64,000 bases of DNA, taken from the NCBI RefSeq assembly GCF_021389955.1, contig NZ_CP089980.1, positions 2,413,001 to 2,477,000 on the forward strand, written 5' to 3'. The notes below the pieces were generated by a model. The model was not told the origin of the DNA, did not search any database, and saw only the letters and a list, made by a program, of their open reading frames with translations. Shown piece after piece: positions 1-8,981 of this stretch; the first letter of the stretch is position 1, and every line of letters starts with the position of its first letter. The stretch comes from Fulvivirga maritima. Lineage in GTDB: Bacteria; Bacteroidota; Bacteroidia; Cytophagales; Cyclobacteriaceae. The position numbers and the translations under genes are program-made.

Positions 1-109
1 TACAATAGAAAAGGGAAAGATTAGTGATGTTATAGTACATATATTATTATTGGAAATGTGGCTTACTGATTTATAATTTTATTAACCCAATCTGGTTCAA
101 GATCATCAA

Positions 110-125
110 CTCTGGGCAAGTGTCC
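110..125. repeat. dispersed repeat, copy 1 (CTCTGGnGCAAGTGTCC family)
   Basis: CTCTGGGCAAGTGTCC matches the copy at 888-904 except for one missing base, and shares the GTGTCC core with 30386-30407. It lies just beyond the 3' end of the toxin gene. It is probably a degraded member of a REP-like intergenic repeat. Confidence 0.4.
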
Positions 126-148
126 TTTTCTGCTAATTGAAGTAAGTT

Positions 149-451
149 TTATTTTTCCATTTTCCACTTTTTGGAGTCTTTTGACGTGTGAAATACCGCA
201 AGGATAAGGATGGAATTTGTGGCTTCATTCACTCTAAAATGAATGCCAAATGGGAATTTTTTCAAGAAGAAAACCCGGATGCTGTCATACCGAATTTGAG
301 TTTTAAAAGGGTTACTGCGGATGCTTTCTACGGCTTTTAAAATATGCTTTTCGAAACGAAGCCCTAGATTATCGTTTTTGTCTTGGTACCAAAGAAACGC
401 TTCTCGGATATCTGCTTCAGCAGCCTCGGCAATAGAAACAGAGTAGTTCAC
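149..451 (-). CDS. RelE/ParE-family toxin of a type II toxin-antitoxin module
   Basis: A 100-residue protein with the usual RelE/ParE toxin layout: an N-terminal helix pair (A-E-A-D-I-R-E-A-F-L-W-Y-Q-D-K), then a sheet with a conserved basic strand (R-V-F-F-L-K-K-F-P-F-G-I-H-F-R) and a C-terminal strand ending in V-F-H-T-S-K-D. ParE members poison gyrase and RelE members cleave mRNA on the ribosome; the sequence does not say which applies here. The start codon overlaps the last 4 bases of the upstream antitoxin gene, so the two are translationally coupled. Length matches the family. The class call is firm; the target is unknown. Confidence 0.85.
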   Translation of the reverse strand: MNYSVSIAEAAEADIREAFLWYQDKNDNLGLRFEKHILKAVESIRSNPFKTQIRYDSIRVFFLKKFPFGIHFRVNEATNSILILAVFHTSKDSKKWKMEK

Positions 452-654
452 TTTTCGAAGAGATCCTCTTTAGCATCTTTCCAATTCCGTGTTTTCATGT
501 CTTGTTTATCAACTAGTTGCATTCTTCTGTGTACTTCATCTTTTTGCCATTGAGGTGTTCCATCTTCCTGATTAATAGAAACGTAATTCAATGTTTTGAT
601 GAATTTAAGAAAAGTATCATACTTGCTGTCTTGTATATCTAGTGTGATCTTCAT
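448..654 (-). CDS. antitoxin partner of the RelE/ParE toxin
   Basis: A 68-residue acidic/basic protein directly upstream of the toxin gene on the same strand, overlapping it by 4 bp. I recognise no named DNA-binding fold. Size, position and coupling are those of the small antitoxins that sit before ParE-like toxins in Bacteroidota. Such antitoxins usually bind their own promoter, which would lie in the AT-rich DNA above 654. The C-terminal part (R-R-M-Q-L-V-D-K-Q-D-M-K-T-R-N-W) is likely the toxin-wrapping segment, which is inference. The function call rests on context. Confidence 0.7.
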   Translation of the reverse strand: MKITLDIQDSKYDTFLKFIKTLNYVSINQEDGTPQWQKDEVHRRMQLVDKQDMKTRNWKDAKEDLFEK

Positions 655-887
655 GATTAATAAATTATAGATTGTTATAAAATATAGATAAATATATTTT
701 TAGCGGTTTCAACCTGGTGAAAAGTCTAATTTTAAGTAAATCAATGATTAAACTGTCTATGTACTTTTCCTTATTGTAATAATGAATGTTTTGTACAAAC
801 AAATATATATAATTAATCGATCCCGATCATTTTTAATTGGCTTAGTAATGCATGCTTTGAAGTCGCAATCTTTTCCAAAGACCTAAA

Positions 888-914
888 CTCTGGCGCAAGT
901 GTCCACTTGTGCTC
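888..914. repeat. dispersed repeat, copy 2, with hairpin potential
   Basis: CTCTGGCGCAAGTGTCC followed by ACTTGTGC. GCGCAAGT and ACTTGTGC are near-perfect inverted arms (7 of 8) around GTCC. The copy sits in the 291-bp gap between the antitoxin gene and the symporter gene, a gap in which I see no gene. The arm-loop-arm layout is that of a REP palindrome. A truncated REP-associated transposase is present at 28219. Confidence 0.45.
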
Positions 915-945
915 TTTACGATCCACTCCTGCCTCATCCCACATT

Positions 946-2727
946 CTAACTTGATAATTTCTTCCACATATAAATCAGCCATCCGAAGCCGGCAGCAGAA
1001 ATTAGAGTGAGTATAATGGCTACGCTCGTTCTGCCATAGATAAAATAGCCAGTGGCGAACAGGGCACTAAATACGGCTATGGTTCCTATGAATACACTTA
1101 GAATCTCAAGGGTTAAACTGTGCTTTTCTTTTTCTATAATAATTCCTTCTTCAGCTACAGCTTTTTTTACTTTAGCCCAGCCCGGGCCTGCTGGCCGTAC
1201 TTTTACATAGAACTGAACCAGTTGTTTCATGTCAGTTTCTCTAGTTAGGAAAGTTACAATCAACCAGACCACAGTAGTTACGGCTACACCTATTATTAGT
1301 CTTTCCCAGCCAGCTAGTGGAGCAAAGCCAATGGCCTCATGAATAAGCTCAAAATAGATAGCCATAAAAAAGGATATAAACATGCCTGCTAGTTCGGTGA
1401 AGGCATTAATTCGCCACCAAAACCACCTTAAAATAAAGATGAGTCCCGTTCCTGCTCCTATGGTGAGCAATATTCTGAAAGCCTGAATGGCGTTTTCTAA
1501 ATAGAGCGCTAGTATGGCCGAAAATACCATCAGCACTACCGTAGATATTCTGCCTACGTTTACTAAAGCCTTATCTGAGCTCTCGGGGTTCACAAAGCGT
1601 TTATAAAAATCGTTAACCACATAACTGGAACCCCAGTTAAGGTGCGTGGATATGGTAGACATAAATGCAGCAATTAATGAAGCTATAACCACTCCCAGCA
1701 AGCCATGCGGCAGATAAGTGAGCATGGCAGGATAGGCCAAATCATTTTTAATGATGCCCGGTGCTACATTAGGAAATGCTGCCTGAATAGACTCCAGGTT
1801 AGGAAATACTATTAAAGAGGCCAGTGCTATCAATATCCAGGGCCACGGTCTTAGGGCGTAGTGTGCTACGTTAAAAAACAAAGTGGCACCGATAGCATTT
1901 TTCTCATCTTTGGCAGAAAGCATACGCTGTGCTATATAGCCACCACCGCCAGGTTCTGCTCCCGGGTACCAAACGCTCCACCACTGTACGGCTAGTGGTA
2001 TTACAAAAAGAGGAACCAGCGTTTCTGTTTTAGTGAAGTCAGGCAATATGTCTAGCTTAGTGGCTACTACCTCATGAGAAAGCATGTTGCTGAGTCCGCC
2101 TACCTCGGGTAAGTTTATGATTACGTAAGAGGCCCATACAGAGCCAATCATAGCTATAATAAATTGAACAAAATCAGTGATCAATACCCCTTTTAGTCCA
2201 CCAAGGGAGCTATATATTACCGTTACTACTGAAGCTATTAATAAGGTTTGTACCGGAGTAAGGTCTAGCAGCACGCCTCCAATTTTAATGGCGGCGAGGC
2301 ACACGGTGGCCATAATCATGATATTGAAAAACACACCCAGATAAATGGCTCTAAAGCCTCTCAGAAAAGCCGCTGTTTTGCCGCTATATCGCATCTCATA
2401 AAACTCAAGGTCGGTAAGCACTTCGGAGCGGCGCCATAGCTTGGAGTATACAAACACGGTGAGCATGCCGGTGAGCAAAAAGGCCCACCATTCCCAGTTT
2501 CCTGAAACACCATTTTCTCTTACTATGTCTGTTACTAGGTTCGGGGTGTCAGCAGAAAAGGTGGTGGCCACCATAGATACCCCCAGGAGCCACCAGGGCA
2601 TTTCACGACCAGAGAGAAAAAATTCTGATACGCTGGAGCCAGCCTGTCGGGCTACCCAGATACCAATAAAAAGAGAGACAGCAAAAAAAGCAATTATGAA
2701 GAGCCAATCAACGGGTTCTAGTATCAT
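946..2727 (-). CDS. sodium:solute symporter (SSS/SLC5 family)
   Basis: A 593-residue polytopic inner-membrane protein with about 13-14 hydrophobic segments. It begins M-I-L-E-P-V-D-W-L-F-I-I-A-F-F-A-V-S-L and carries the SSS hallmark region near residue 40 (F-F-L-S-G-R-E-M-P-W-W) and the G-G-L-K-G-V-L-I-T-D-F-V-Q motif near residue 175-187. These proteins couple Na+ entry to uptake of a sugar, amino acid or similar solute; the substrate cannot be read from sequence. It is longer than the 487-residue SSS protein at 36629, with an extra C-terminal cytoplasmic/TM extension. It appears to be monocistronic. Confidence 0.88.
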   Translation of the reverse strand: MILEPVDWLFIIAFFAVSLFIGIWVARQAGSSVSEFFLSGREMPWWLLGVSMVATTFSADTPNLVTDIVRENGVSGNWEWWAFLLTGMLTVFVYSKLWRRSEVLTDLEFYEMRYSGKTAAFLRGFRAIYLGVFFNIMIMATVCLAAIKIGGVLLDLTPVQTLLIASVVTVIYSSLGGLKGVLITDFVQFIIAMIGSVWASYVIINLPEVGGLSNMLSHEVVATKLDILPDFTKTETLVPLFVIPLAVQWWSVWYPGAEPGGGGYIAQRMLSAKDEKNAIGATLFFNVAHYALRPWPWILIALASLIVFPNLESIQAAFPNVAPGIIKNDLAYPAMLTYLPHGLLGVVIASLIAAFMSTISTHLNWGSSYVVNDFYKRFVNPESSDKALVNVGRISTVVLMVFSAILALYLENAIQAFRILLTIGAGTGLIFILRWFWWRINAFTELAGMFISFFMAIYFELIHEAIGFAPLAGWERLIIGVAVTTVVWLIVTFLTRETDMKQLVQFYVKVRPAGPGWAKVKKAVAEEGIIIEKEKHSLTLEILSVFIGTIAVFSALFATGYFIYGRTSVAIILTLISAAGFGWLIYMWKKLSS

Positions 2728-2981
2728 TTAAGTAATTTTAGGTAAGGTGATGTTAGGTTTATGAAAAATAAAATCAAGAAAAATTTCTTCCAATATAACC
2801 TCAAACTAACGAAGAACAATGCCGTCTGTATAAATAATCTGCTCCATGTCAGGCCTACTTTTTTGAGTATGAATTAAAATATTGCAACTTCACAGCACAC
2901 AAACACATGCTTGTGTATGATTATATTGAGAATAAAATAACTTTTTCAGATTAAGGTATTAAAAAAATTCAATTCGATTTA

Positions 2982-3008
2982 TTTGACAATATTTCGTTTA
3001 TAAATTTG
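2982..3008 (+). promoter_or_regulatory. Bacteroidota-type promoter (TTTG ... TAAATTTG)
   Basis: A -33-like TTTG at 2982-2985 and a -7 element TAAATTTG at 3001-3008 (consensus TAnnTTTG) are separated by 15 nt. Transcription would start near 3013-3015, a few bases before the first ATG at 3016. The box fit is good; the spacing is on the short side. Confidence 0.5.
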
Positions 3009-3027
3009 CAGGTAAATGACTCTCATA

Positions 3028-4578
3028 ATGAAAGTAACTTATTCGGTCTTATTGGTTTTCGCTGTATTATTTGGTACAAAGGTTCAAGCTCAGGAGTTTA
3101 TTTTCCCCAGTGACCCAGACTGGAATATACTAGAAGAAGGAGACTCCCTATCTTTTACATTGAAAGTGGAAGGAGATACCAGTTATGATTATAAATTCTC
3201 TGTTTATGGAGATCGTGGATTAGAGCTACATTTAGATTCTCTAGGAAATTTCAACTGGGTGCCATCTTATGATTTGGTAGATCGGGTAACGGAGAAACAA
3301 GAGTTTAGCGTAATATTTGAAGCCATTTCCAGTACAGGAAATAAAATAAGGAAAGAAATTCCCTTTACAGTTATGCATAAAAACAGGCCGCCATCTATTG
3401 GTGAGCTGCCCGTGTTTTATGTAAGACAGTACTCAGAAAATGAGTTCAATCTCAAGCAGCTGGACCAAATCAATGATCCTGATGATGATCCTATTGTTTT
3501 CAAATCTATTTTATCAGAAATGCCCGAAGGAGCATCACTTTCTGAGTTAGGAATATTTAGCTGGAAACCATCTAGAAATCAGTTTAGAAGCATAAGAAGA
3601 GAACATTTAAAAGTGCATTTTCTGGTGCAGGATCAGCCAGAAAAATCAGAAACAATGGGTACGCTTATCATAGCACCTACTCAGCTGGATTTACCTCCAG
3701 AAATACTCATGGTACCGAATGACACCTTAGTAACCATGAAGGAAGATGAAGTGCTTAACCTTAATTTTTACGTTTCTGATCCTAATGGTGATGATAATAT
3801 CAGAGATGTATCCTTTGTGTCTAATGACTTGAGAATCCCTAAAAGTGGACTTACCAGTAATACCGCTACGCAGTGGGAGTTCACCTGGACTCCGGGCTAT
3901 GACTTTGTGGGAGAGCAAGAGCGTTCTGTAACTGTAGAGATCGTTTTTTATGTGTTAGACGAAAGTAATAAAAGAGCAGAGAAAAGTCTGAAGGTGGAGG
4001 TGCTTGACACTGAGAACCTGGAGCAGAAAGATAAAAGGCTTTATGCCAAATATAAAACTATGCTTATCCAGACCATGGATATGATTGATCAGCTAGACGA
4101 AAATCAGAAGAATCTTAACAAGCAGCTGAAGAGAGCCAAGAAAGGCAAAAGACACAGATCTATTGTTAACGCATCTTTAGGAGCGGTTACTGGTATTAGC
4201 CCTGTGTTTATGGAAGACAATAGCAAAGACTATGTTACCGGAGTAGGCGGTACGGCCGTACTTACCTTGGGTACGCTGGAGGCTACTGAAGTATTAGGTA
4301 AGTCAAAAGATGATATTCTGGAAAGACTAAAACTAAATATTGACATCAGAAATGCATTACAGGCAGAAGGTGATCAATTTGCCAGAAAATATGCTTTGCG
4401 CTCTCAAAGAAGAGATAAGAACTTTTTTAATGATGTTGATAAGCTGAAAGCACAGCTTAATAATAAGAAGATGATCCTGCTGGAACTGGATGCCAGCTGG
4501 GAAAACCCTACAAAACCCTCAGATAAGAACCTGAAAAAGCAGTTTCCTGATTTTAACAATGAAGGATTTGAAGACTAG
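3028..4578 (+). CDS. secreted protein with cadherin/Ig-like domains and a coiled-coil tail
   Basis: The preferred start is the second ATG (3028), because it gives a clean signal peptide (M-K-V-T-Y-S-V-L-L-V-F-A-V-L-F-G ... V-Q-A-Q). The ATG at 3016 would add four residues and be almost leaderless. Residues about 20-330 form three beta-sandwich units with cadherin/dystroglycan-type signatures: F-N-W-V-P, F-S-W-K-P and F-T-W-T-P strands and D-P-D-D-D-P or D-P-N-G-D-D turns that probably bind calcium. The last 190 residues are helical and charged, with a glycine-rich stretch (about 380-420) that could touch a membrane. It is a periplasmic or cell-surface protein of unknown role. Confidence 0.7.
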   Translation: MKVTYSVLLVFAVLFGTKVQAQEFIFPSDPDWNILEEGDSLSFTLKVEGDTSYDYKFSVYGDRGLELHLDSLGNFNWVPSYDLVDRVTEKQEFSVIFEAISSTGNKIRKEIPFTVMHKNRPPSIGELPVFYVRQYSENEFNLKQLDQINDPDDDPIVFKSILSEMPEGASLSELGIFSWKPSRNQFRSIRREHLKVHFLVQDQPEKSETMGTLIIAPTQLDLPPEILMVPNDTLVTMKEDEVLNLNFYVSDPNGDDNIRDVSFVSNDLRIPKSGLTSNTATQWEFTWTPGYDFVGEQERSVTVEIVFYVLDESNKRAEKSLKVEVLDTENLEQKDKRLYAKYKTMLIQTMDMIDQLDENQKNLNKQLKRAKKGKRHRSIVNASLGAVTGISPVFMEDNSKDYVTGVGGTAVLTLGTLEATEVLGKSKDDILERLKLNIDIRNALQAEGDQFARKYALRSQRRDKNFFNDVDKLKAQLNNKKMILLELDASWENPTKPSDKNLKKQFPDFNNEGFED

Positions 4579-4612
4579 GAATGCAGCGGCTTTTTCTATC
4601 TAAAATGTATGA

Positions 4613-6526
4613 ATGACTGACGATTTCAAACACCTGGCAGCGCTCCTTAAAAAGGAAAAGGAAGAGGATCTGCTGCAGTATAAACTAAAAATGACGGGCA
4701 CTTCTTTTAATGAAAGAAGGAAGCAAGGCGTGTGTTGGTATCCTGTGTTTTTAGACCGAACCAAGTTTGATGCAGGAGAAAGATTGGTAGTGAAAGTCTC
4801 CCGACCCAAGGAGCATACTGAGTCTCACATGTTTTCATCAGGAAAGTTAGTAAGTCTGTTTTCTACCGCAGGGGATAACAGTGAGACTGAAGAGACTGTA
4901 AGCGGAGTGGTTAATTATGTGAATAAGCAGGAAATGATGATCACGCTTAACCATGATTTTGCTCCTGACTGGCTGAGAGATGGGAATTTGGGCGTGCAGC
5001 TCCTATTTGATGAGAGTTCTTATCGGGAAATGGAAAAGGTGTTGAAATACCTGGCTAAAACCGATTCAGGCAGAATAAATCAGTTAAAGAAAATACTCCT
5101 TGGTGGTAGTGAGGCGGGGTTTAAGAAATTAGATCAGCTTAACAGCCCGGGTCTAAACCCAAGCCAAAATGATGCTCTCAATTTAGTGAACAGAGCGCAG
5201 GATGTAGCCATAATCCATGGCCCTCCGGGAACTGGTAAAACTACTACGCTCATAGAAGCCATACTTCAAACGCTCAAGCAAGAGCGGCAAACGCTGGTTT
5301 GTGCGCCTAGTAATGCTGCGGTAGATTTATTGGTAGAAAAGCTGGGCGAACATGGCGTAAATGTGTTGCGCATTGGTCATCCGGCCAGGGTTACGGAAGA
5401 AACACTCAGTAAAACGCTAGATGTGAAGGTGGCGCATCATCCGGATTATAAAGAGCTGAAAAACTTAAAGAGAAAGGCCGAAGAATACCGAAGTCTGGGT
5501 AAGAAATACAAACGCAATTTTGGCCATGCCGAAAGACAGCAGCGCCGTATGTTGTTAGATGAAGCTCGCAGCCTTAAAGATGATGCCGATCAGCTGAGTT
5601 ATTATATTACCAATGATATTTTAAATAAGTCTCAGGTGATAGCTTGTACACTGGTTGGAGCCAGTAACAATGTTATCAAAGGTATTTCTTTCAATACAGT
5701 TTTTATTGATGAAGCTGCTCAGGCACTGGAGCCCGCTTGCTGGATTCCCATCATTAAAGCTGAAAGAGTGATATTTGCGGGAGATCATCAGCAGTTGCCG
5801 CCTACCATAAAATCATTCCAGGCAGCGAAAGAGGGACTGGAAGTCACCCTTTTTGAAAAGGCCATTAAAAATAATAAGGCCGATGTAATGCTCAAAGAGC
5901 AATATAGAATGCATACTGATATTATGAATTTCTCCAGTAGCATTTTTTATAATAATGAACTCATAGCCAATAAAAATGTGGCTTCCTGGACGGTTTTTGA
6001 AGGAGACCTTGCCGTAGAATTTATAGATACTGCGGGTTGTGGATATTTTGAACAGGTAGATCCGGAAAGCAAAAGTTCTTTTAATAAGGAAGAAGCTGAA
6101 TTACTCGGTACACATCTGAAGCAATATATTGAGCAAATAGAGGCTGTTGGTAAAATTGATGAGGTGGAAAGTGTGGGGGTAATAGCGCCTTATAAAGCAC
6201 AAACCGGTGCGTTAGTAGATCACCTATTAGACAATAAACATTTGCCGGAATCAATTATTGATAAAACAGATATTAATACCATCGACTCATTTCAGGGGCA
6301 GGAAAGAGACATTATTTACATTACCCTGGTAAGGTCTAACGAGAAGGGCGAAATAGGCTTTTTGTCAAATACCCGTAGAATGAATGTGGCTATGACCAGA
6401 GCTCGTAAGAAGCTGGTAGTAATAGGAGACAGTGCTACCATCGGTCAGCATGAGTTTTATGCGGCCTTTTTAGACTATGTAAATGAAATTGGCGCCTATA
6501 AAAGTGCCTTTGAATATATTTATTAA
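4613..6526 (+). CDS. superfamily 1B DNA/RNA helicase, IGHMBP2/SMUBP-2-like
   Basis: A 637-residue ATP-dependent helicase. The N-terminal region (about 1-190) holds an OB-like insert. Walker A G-P-P-G-T-G-K-T-T lies near residue 203-211 and Walker B D-E-A-A-Q near 366-370. They are followed by G-D-H-Q-Q-L-P-P, the L-K-E-Q-Y-R-M-H motif, D-S-F-Q-G-Q-E-R-D and the C-terminal N-V-A-M-T-R-A-R-K-K-L. This set defines the UPF1-like SF1B group. Family members unwind RNA or DNA 5'-3'; the bacterial substrate is unclear. It follows the cadherin-like gene by 34 bp and may be co-transcribed with it, with no obvious functional link. Confidence 0.9.
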   Translation: MTDDFKHLAALLKKEKEEDLLQYKLKMTGTSFNERRKQGVCWYPVFLDRTKFDAGERLVVKVSRPKEHTESHMFSSGKLVSLFSTAGDNSETEETVSGVVNYVNKQEMMITLNHDFAPDWLRDGNLGVQLLFDESSYREMEKVLKYLAKTDSGRINQLKKILLGGSEAGFKKLDQLNSPGLNPSQNDALNLVNRAQDVAIIHGPPGTGKTTTLIEAILQTLKQERQTLVCAPSNAAVDLLVEKLGEHGVNVLRIGHPARVTEETLSKTLDVKVAHHPDYKELKNLKRKAEEYRSLGKKYKRNFGHAERQQRRMLLDEARSLKDDADQLSYYITNDILNKSQVIACTLVGASNNVIKGISFNTVFIDEAAQALEPACWIPIIKAERVIFAGDHQQLPPTIKSFQAAKEGLEVTLFEKAIKNNKADVMLKEQYRMHTDIMNFSSSIFYNNELIANKNVASWTVFEGDLAVEFIDTAGCGYFEQVDPESKSSFNKEEAELLGTHLKQYIEQIEAVGKIDEVESVGVIAPYKAQTGALVDHLLDNKHLPESIIDKTDINTIDSFQGQERDIIYITLVRSNEKGEIGFLSNTRRMNVAMTRARKKLVVIGDSATIGQHEFYAAFLDYVNEIGAYKSAFEYIY

Positions 6527-6535
6527 TTGAAAAGA

Positions 6536-6613
6536 GGTTGTACCAAAAGTGAATCATAAAGAGTATCAATATGACGCTCATTAAAGAAGTGACTACTTTT
6601 GATACAACCGTCT
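6536..6613. terminator. long-stem terminator between convergent genes
   Basis: Arms GGTTGTACCAAAAGT (6536-6550) and ACTTTTGATACAACC (6595-6609) pair over 15 bp with one G-T wobble, around a 44-nt loop. The repeat lies between the helicase stop and the AhpD-like stop and could end transcription from both sides. The T-run is weak (GTCTTT). Confidence 0.5.
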
Positions 6614-6639
6614 TTCTTAACTATTCATTAAACAAACCT

Positions 6640-7215
6640 CTATCTGATCACTTTAGTAGCGCTTACTATTATGGCTGCTAACTTCACAGAAGCAAAGATT
6701 TTCTCTTCAGTCACTCCCAATTCTATTAATGATTGCTCGTGAGATTTTACGCACATTTCGCATCCATTTACTGCTGATACGGCCAGGCTCATCAGCTCAA
6801 AGAATGCCTTGCCAGTAGCCGGTTTCATCATAATGTTCATTTTAATGCCGGCTGGTATAGTATTATATTTTTCTTTATCAGTGAAATGACGAAACCTGTA
6901 AAGCACATTATTGCTAGCTAGCAATGAGGCGCAGGCCACTGCTTCGCCTATTTCTTCAGCGTTGGCTTCGGCGTCATAAGCTTTTTGAATGAAGAAGCGC
7001 TCAAATACTTCAGCTCTTTCATTAGAAGCTATAGCCAAACCAATAAGCGCCACCTCTTTTTCGCTAAGCTGCCCTGGCTTTATAGCATTTTTAAGATTTA
7101 CTTTTAGGTCTCTTATCCATCGGCTTTCTCCTTCTGATAAGGCATCGAAAGCCGCATTACTGTTCTCTGGTTGTATATTTAAGTCTTCTGATATTTCTGC
7201 TAAATGAGTATTCAT
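6640..7215 (-). CDS. ahpD: AhpD-like alkylhydroperoxidase (carboxymuconolactone decarboxylase family)
   Basis: A 191-residue all-alpha protein with the AhpD signature C152-E-M-C155-x3-H159. In mycobacterial AhpD the CxxC pair and the histidine carry out disulfide reduction, linking AhpC to dihydrolipoamide-based electron donors. It lies 36 bp downstream of the peroxiredoxin gene on the same strand, the same ahpC-ahpD order as in Mycobacterium. Length (about 175-190) fits. The sequence shows the motif; the electron path is inferred from the family. Confidence 0.85.
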   Translation of the reverse strand: MNTHLAEISEDLNIQPENSNAAFDALSEGESRWIRDLKVNLKNAIKPGQLSEKEVALIGLAIASNERAEVFERFFIQKAYDAEANAEEIGEAVACASLLASNNVLYRFRHFTDKEKYNTIPAGIKMNIMMKPATGKAFFELMSLAVSAVNGCEMCVKSHEQSLIELGVTEEKIFASVKLAAIIVSATKVIR

Positions 7216-7251
7216 AGTCTATTTTTTTAGGATTAAGGAGTAAGTTGAAAA

Positions 7252-7797
7252 TTAGGCTACCAGTGTTTCTTGGCCTTTTTCCCAGTTACAAGGACATAAT
7301 TCATCTGTTTGCAGGGCGTCTAAAACTCTTATCACCTCTTCTACATTTCTTCCTACATTTAAATCATAAGCAGCTACCCATCTTACTATTCCGTCAGGAT
7401 CAATAATGAATGTGGCTCTGTAGGCTACTTTTTCATTGGCCTCTAAAATACCTAGTTCTTCAGCTAGTGATTTAGAAGTGTCTGCTAGCATTGGAAATTT
7501 CAGATCTCTTAAGTCATCATGATCTTTTCTCCAGGCCAGGTGAACATATTCTGAATCAGTAGATGCTCCGATAAGATTGGTGTCTCTGTCTACAAACTCA
7601 CTATAGTTGTTATTGAATTCAGCTATTTCTGTAGGGCATACAAAAGTGAAATCTTTTGGCCACCAGAACATCACTGTCCATTTGTCTTCATCATTTTTTA
7701 AGCTTTCTGAGCTGATAGATGTGAACTCTTTACCTTTTTCAATAGATACAGTGGCTTGTTTGTTAAATTCAGGAAAATGTGATCCGATAGTAATCAT
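7252..7797 (-). CDS. ahpC: peroxiredoxin, AhpC of the AhpD-dependent type
   Basis: A 181-residue two-Cys peroxiredoxin that reduces peroxides. The peroxidatic Cys54 lies in the motif F-T-F-V-C-P-T-E, and the C-terminal D-E-L-C168-P-C170-N-W carries two cysteines. This paired C-terminal Cys arrangement is typical of Mycobacterium AhpC, which is recycled by AhpD rather than by the flavoprotein AhpF. The ahpD-like gene follows 36 bp downstream. No ahpF is present in the window. The leader (7798-7830 on this strand) is A-rich, with a TTAAAACAAC stretch. Regulation, for example by OxyR, cannot be seen from motifs. Confidence 0.92.
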   Translation of the reverse strand: MITIGSHFPEFNKQATVSIEKGKEFTSISSESLKNDEDKWTVMFWWPKDFTFVCPTEIAEFNNNYSEFVDRDTNLIGASTDSEYVHLAWRKDHDDLRDLKFPMLADTSKSLAEELGILEANEKVAYRATFIIDPDGIVRWVAAYDLNVGRNVEEVIRVLDALQTDELCPCNWEKGQETLVA

Positions 7798-8037
7798 AGT
7801 TATGTCTTTTTTGTTGTTTTAATAATTAATTATGGTTCAAAGCTATCGGACAGCTTTCGATAGATCAAATTGATTGTATTAATAAAGATATAGATTTAGA
7901 CTATATTAAAAATAAAAATTCAATTTAATCTAAAATAGAGCAGATATTACGTATTTTTAGTAGACCCATAATTTCAACTTAACGTATGTTTCAACCTATT
8001 TACCAGAGAGGGAAGAGAAGTATTCAACATAATAGTA

Positions 8038-8436
8038 ATGAACATAGACATGAATTTATTAAACATATTCGGATCAGGGGATGACAAGAGAAAGAGTCAT
8101 GTGAAAAATCTAATTACCGTAGCCATGGCTGATGGGCACTTGGCTAAGGAAGAGTGGGACCTTCTGGTGACTATAGCTCGTAAGTTAGAAATGAGTAATG
8201 ATGATATTCAGAATATTAAGAACAATCCTGAGGACATTAAATTTACTCCACCGAAGAAGTATGATGAGAAGATCCAGCAGGTAGAGGATCTGGTAGCCGT
8301 AATGATGATTGACGGCGATGTAGATAAGAATGAGATGGAACTTTGTAAGAAGTTAGCCCTTAAGCTAGATCTCTTGCCGCGTGTAGTCAATGATCTTATT
8401 TATGAAACTTATAAAAAGAAGATTGCACATCGTTAA
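8038..8436 (+). CDS. TerB-like (tellurite-resistance/DjlA-type) helical protein
   Basis: A 132-residue protein with two copies of a TerB-type acidic helix-loop-helix: V-A-M-A-D-G-H-L-A-K-E-E (about 29-40) and V-M-M-I-D-G-D-V-D-K-N-E (about 88-99). The D-G-x-(L/V) turn is the family's metal-binding/structural mark. TerB-family proteins are cytosolic stress-linked proteins of unclear biochemistry. The upstream ATG at 8038 is used; an in-frame ATG five residues later is an alternative. It ends in a strong terminator and stands alone on its strand. Confidence 0.75.
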   Translation: MNIDMNLLNIFGSGDDKRKSHVKNLITVAMADGHLAKEEWDLLVTIARKLEMSNDDIQNIKNNPEDIKFTPPKKYDEKIQQVEDLVAVMMIDGDVDKNEMELCKKLALKLDLLPRVVNDLIYETYKKKIAHR

Positions 8437-8444
8437 TTGTCTAT

Positions 8445-8473
8445 AGGCCGGCTTTGTTTCCGGCCTTTTTTTT
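8445..8473 (+). terminator. intrinsic terminator of the TerB-like gene
   Basis: Arms AGGCCGG (8445-8451) and CCGGCCT (8460-8466) form a perfect 7-bp GC-rich stem with an 8-nt loop, followed by eight T's. It touches the stop codon of the convergent DUF892 gene. Confidence 0.9.
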
Positions 8474-8966
8474 ATGCTAATGCATGTTCATTTATTTTCT
8501 CTTCGGCCAGCTTAGTTAATTTTTCTGCGGCATCTTTTTCCTGTTCCAGGCTTTCCATTACTAAATCAGCTACTTCATCAGCATCCGCACATCTGGCATA
8601 ATGCAGGATGGCTCCGTAACCGGCTATTTCATAATGGGCCATTCTTTGGGCCTGAGCTATAAGTTTTGCATCTACTACATCAGCTTCAGCGCCTACTGTT
8701 ATAAAATCAGATAGTTCTTTAACAATTTCTGCTATGGCAGAGCAGATGTGGCCTTTAGGAGTAATGTCCAGTACCATGCATGCCTCTTCTAGTCTTCTTC
8801 TTTGTTCCTTGGTGTCTTTGAAATGTGCTTCTATTGTAGTTTTTAAACCTGAGTCAGTGGCCTTTTTTAGCATTATCGGCAGCACATCCAAAATTTGTGT
8901 TTCTGCACTGTAAAGATCTCTCAGCTCATGCTCTAAAAGATCCTGCAAGGTCTTTTTTTTACTCAT
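8472..8966 (-). CDS. DUF892 (YciE/YciF) ferritin-like stress protein
   Basis: A 164-residue four-helix protein of the DUF892/YciF family. It opens with L-L-E-H-E-L-R-D-L-Y-S-A-E-T-Q-I and continues with A-H-Y-E-I-A-G-Y-G near residue 110, the E/H pattern of a di-iron ferritin-like core. Members are induced by osmotic, oxidative or general stress; a biochemical activity is not established. The leader is notable. Thirteen bases, 16-28 nt before the ATG (8982-8994 on the opposite strand), are exactly complementary to the loop shared by the two putative sRNAs at 36.3 and 36.6 kb. A TAGGTTTG -7 box lies at 9021-9028, so the pairing site would be inside the mRNA. Confidence 0.88.
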   Translation of the reverse strand: MSKKKTLQDLLEHELRDLYSAETQILDVLPIMLKKATDSGLKTTIEAHFKDTKEQRRRLEEACMVLDITPKGHICSAIAEIVKELSDFITVGAEADVVDAKLIAQAQRMAHYEIAGYGAILHYARCADADEVADLVMESLEQEKDAAEKLTKLAEEKINEHALA

Positions 8967-8981
8967 GACTTATATTTTTTG

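Noticed and set aside
2441-2731. 96-codon ORF on the strand opposite the SSS symporter
   Set aside because: It lies fully inside a strongly supported membrane-protein gene and has no recognisable features.
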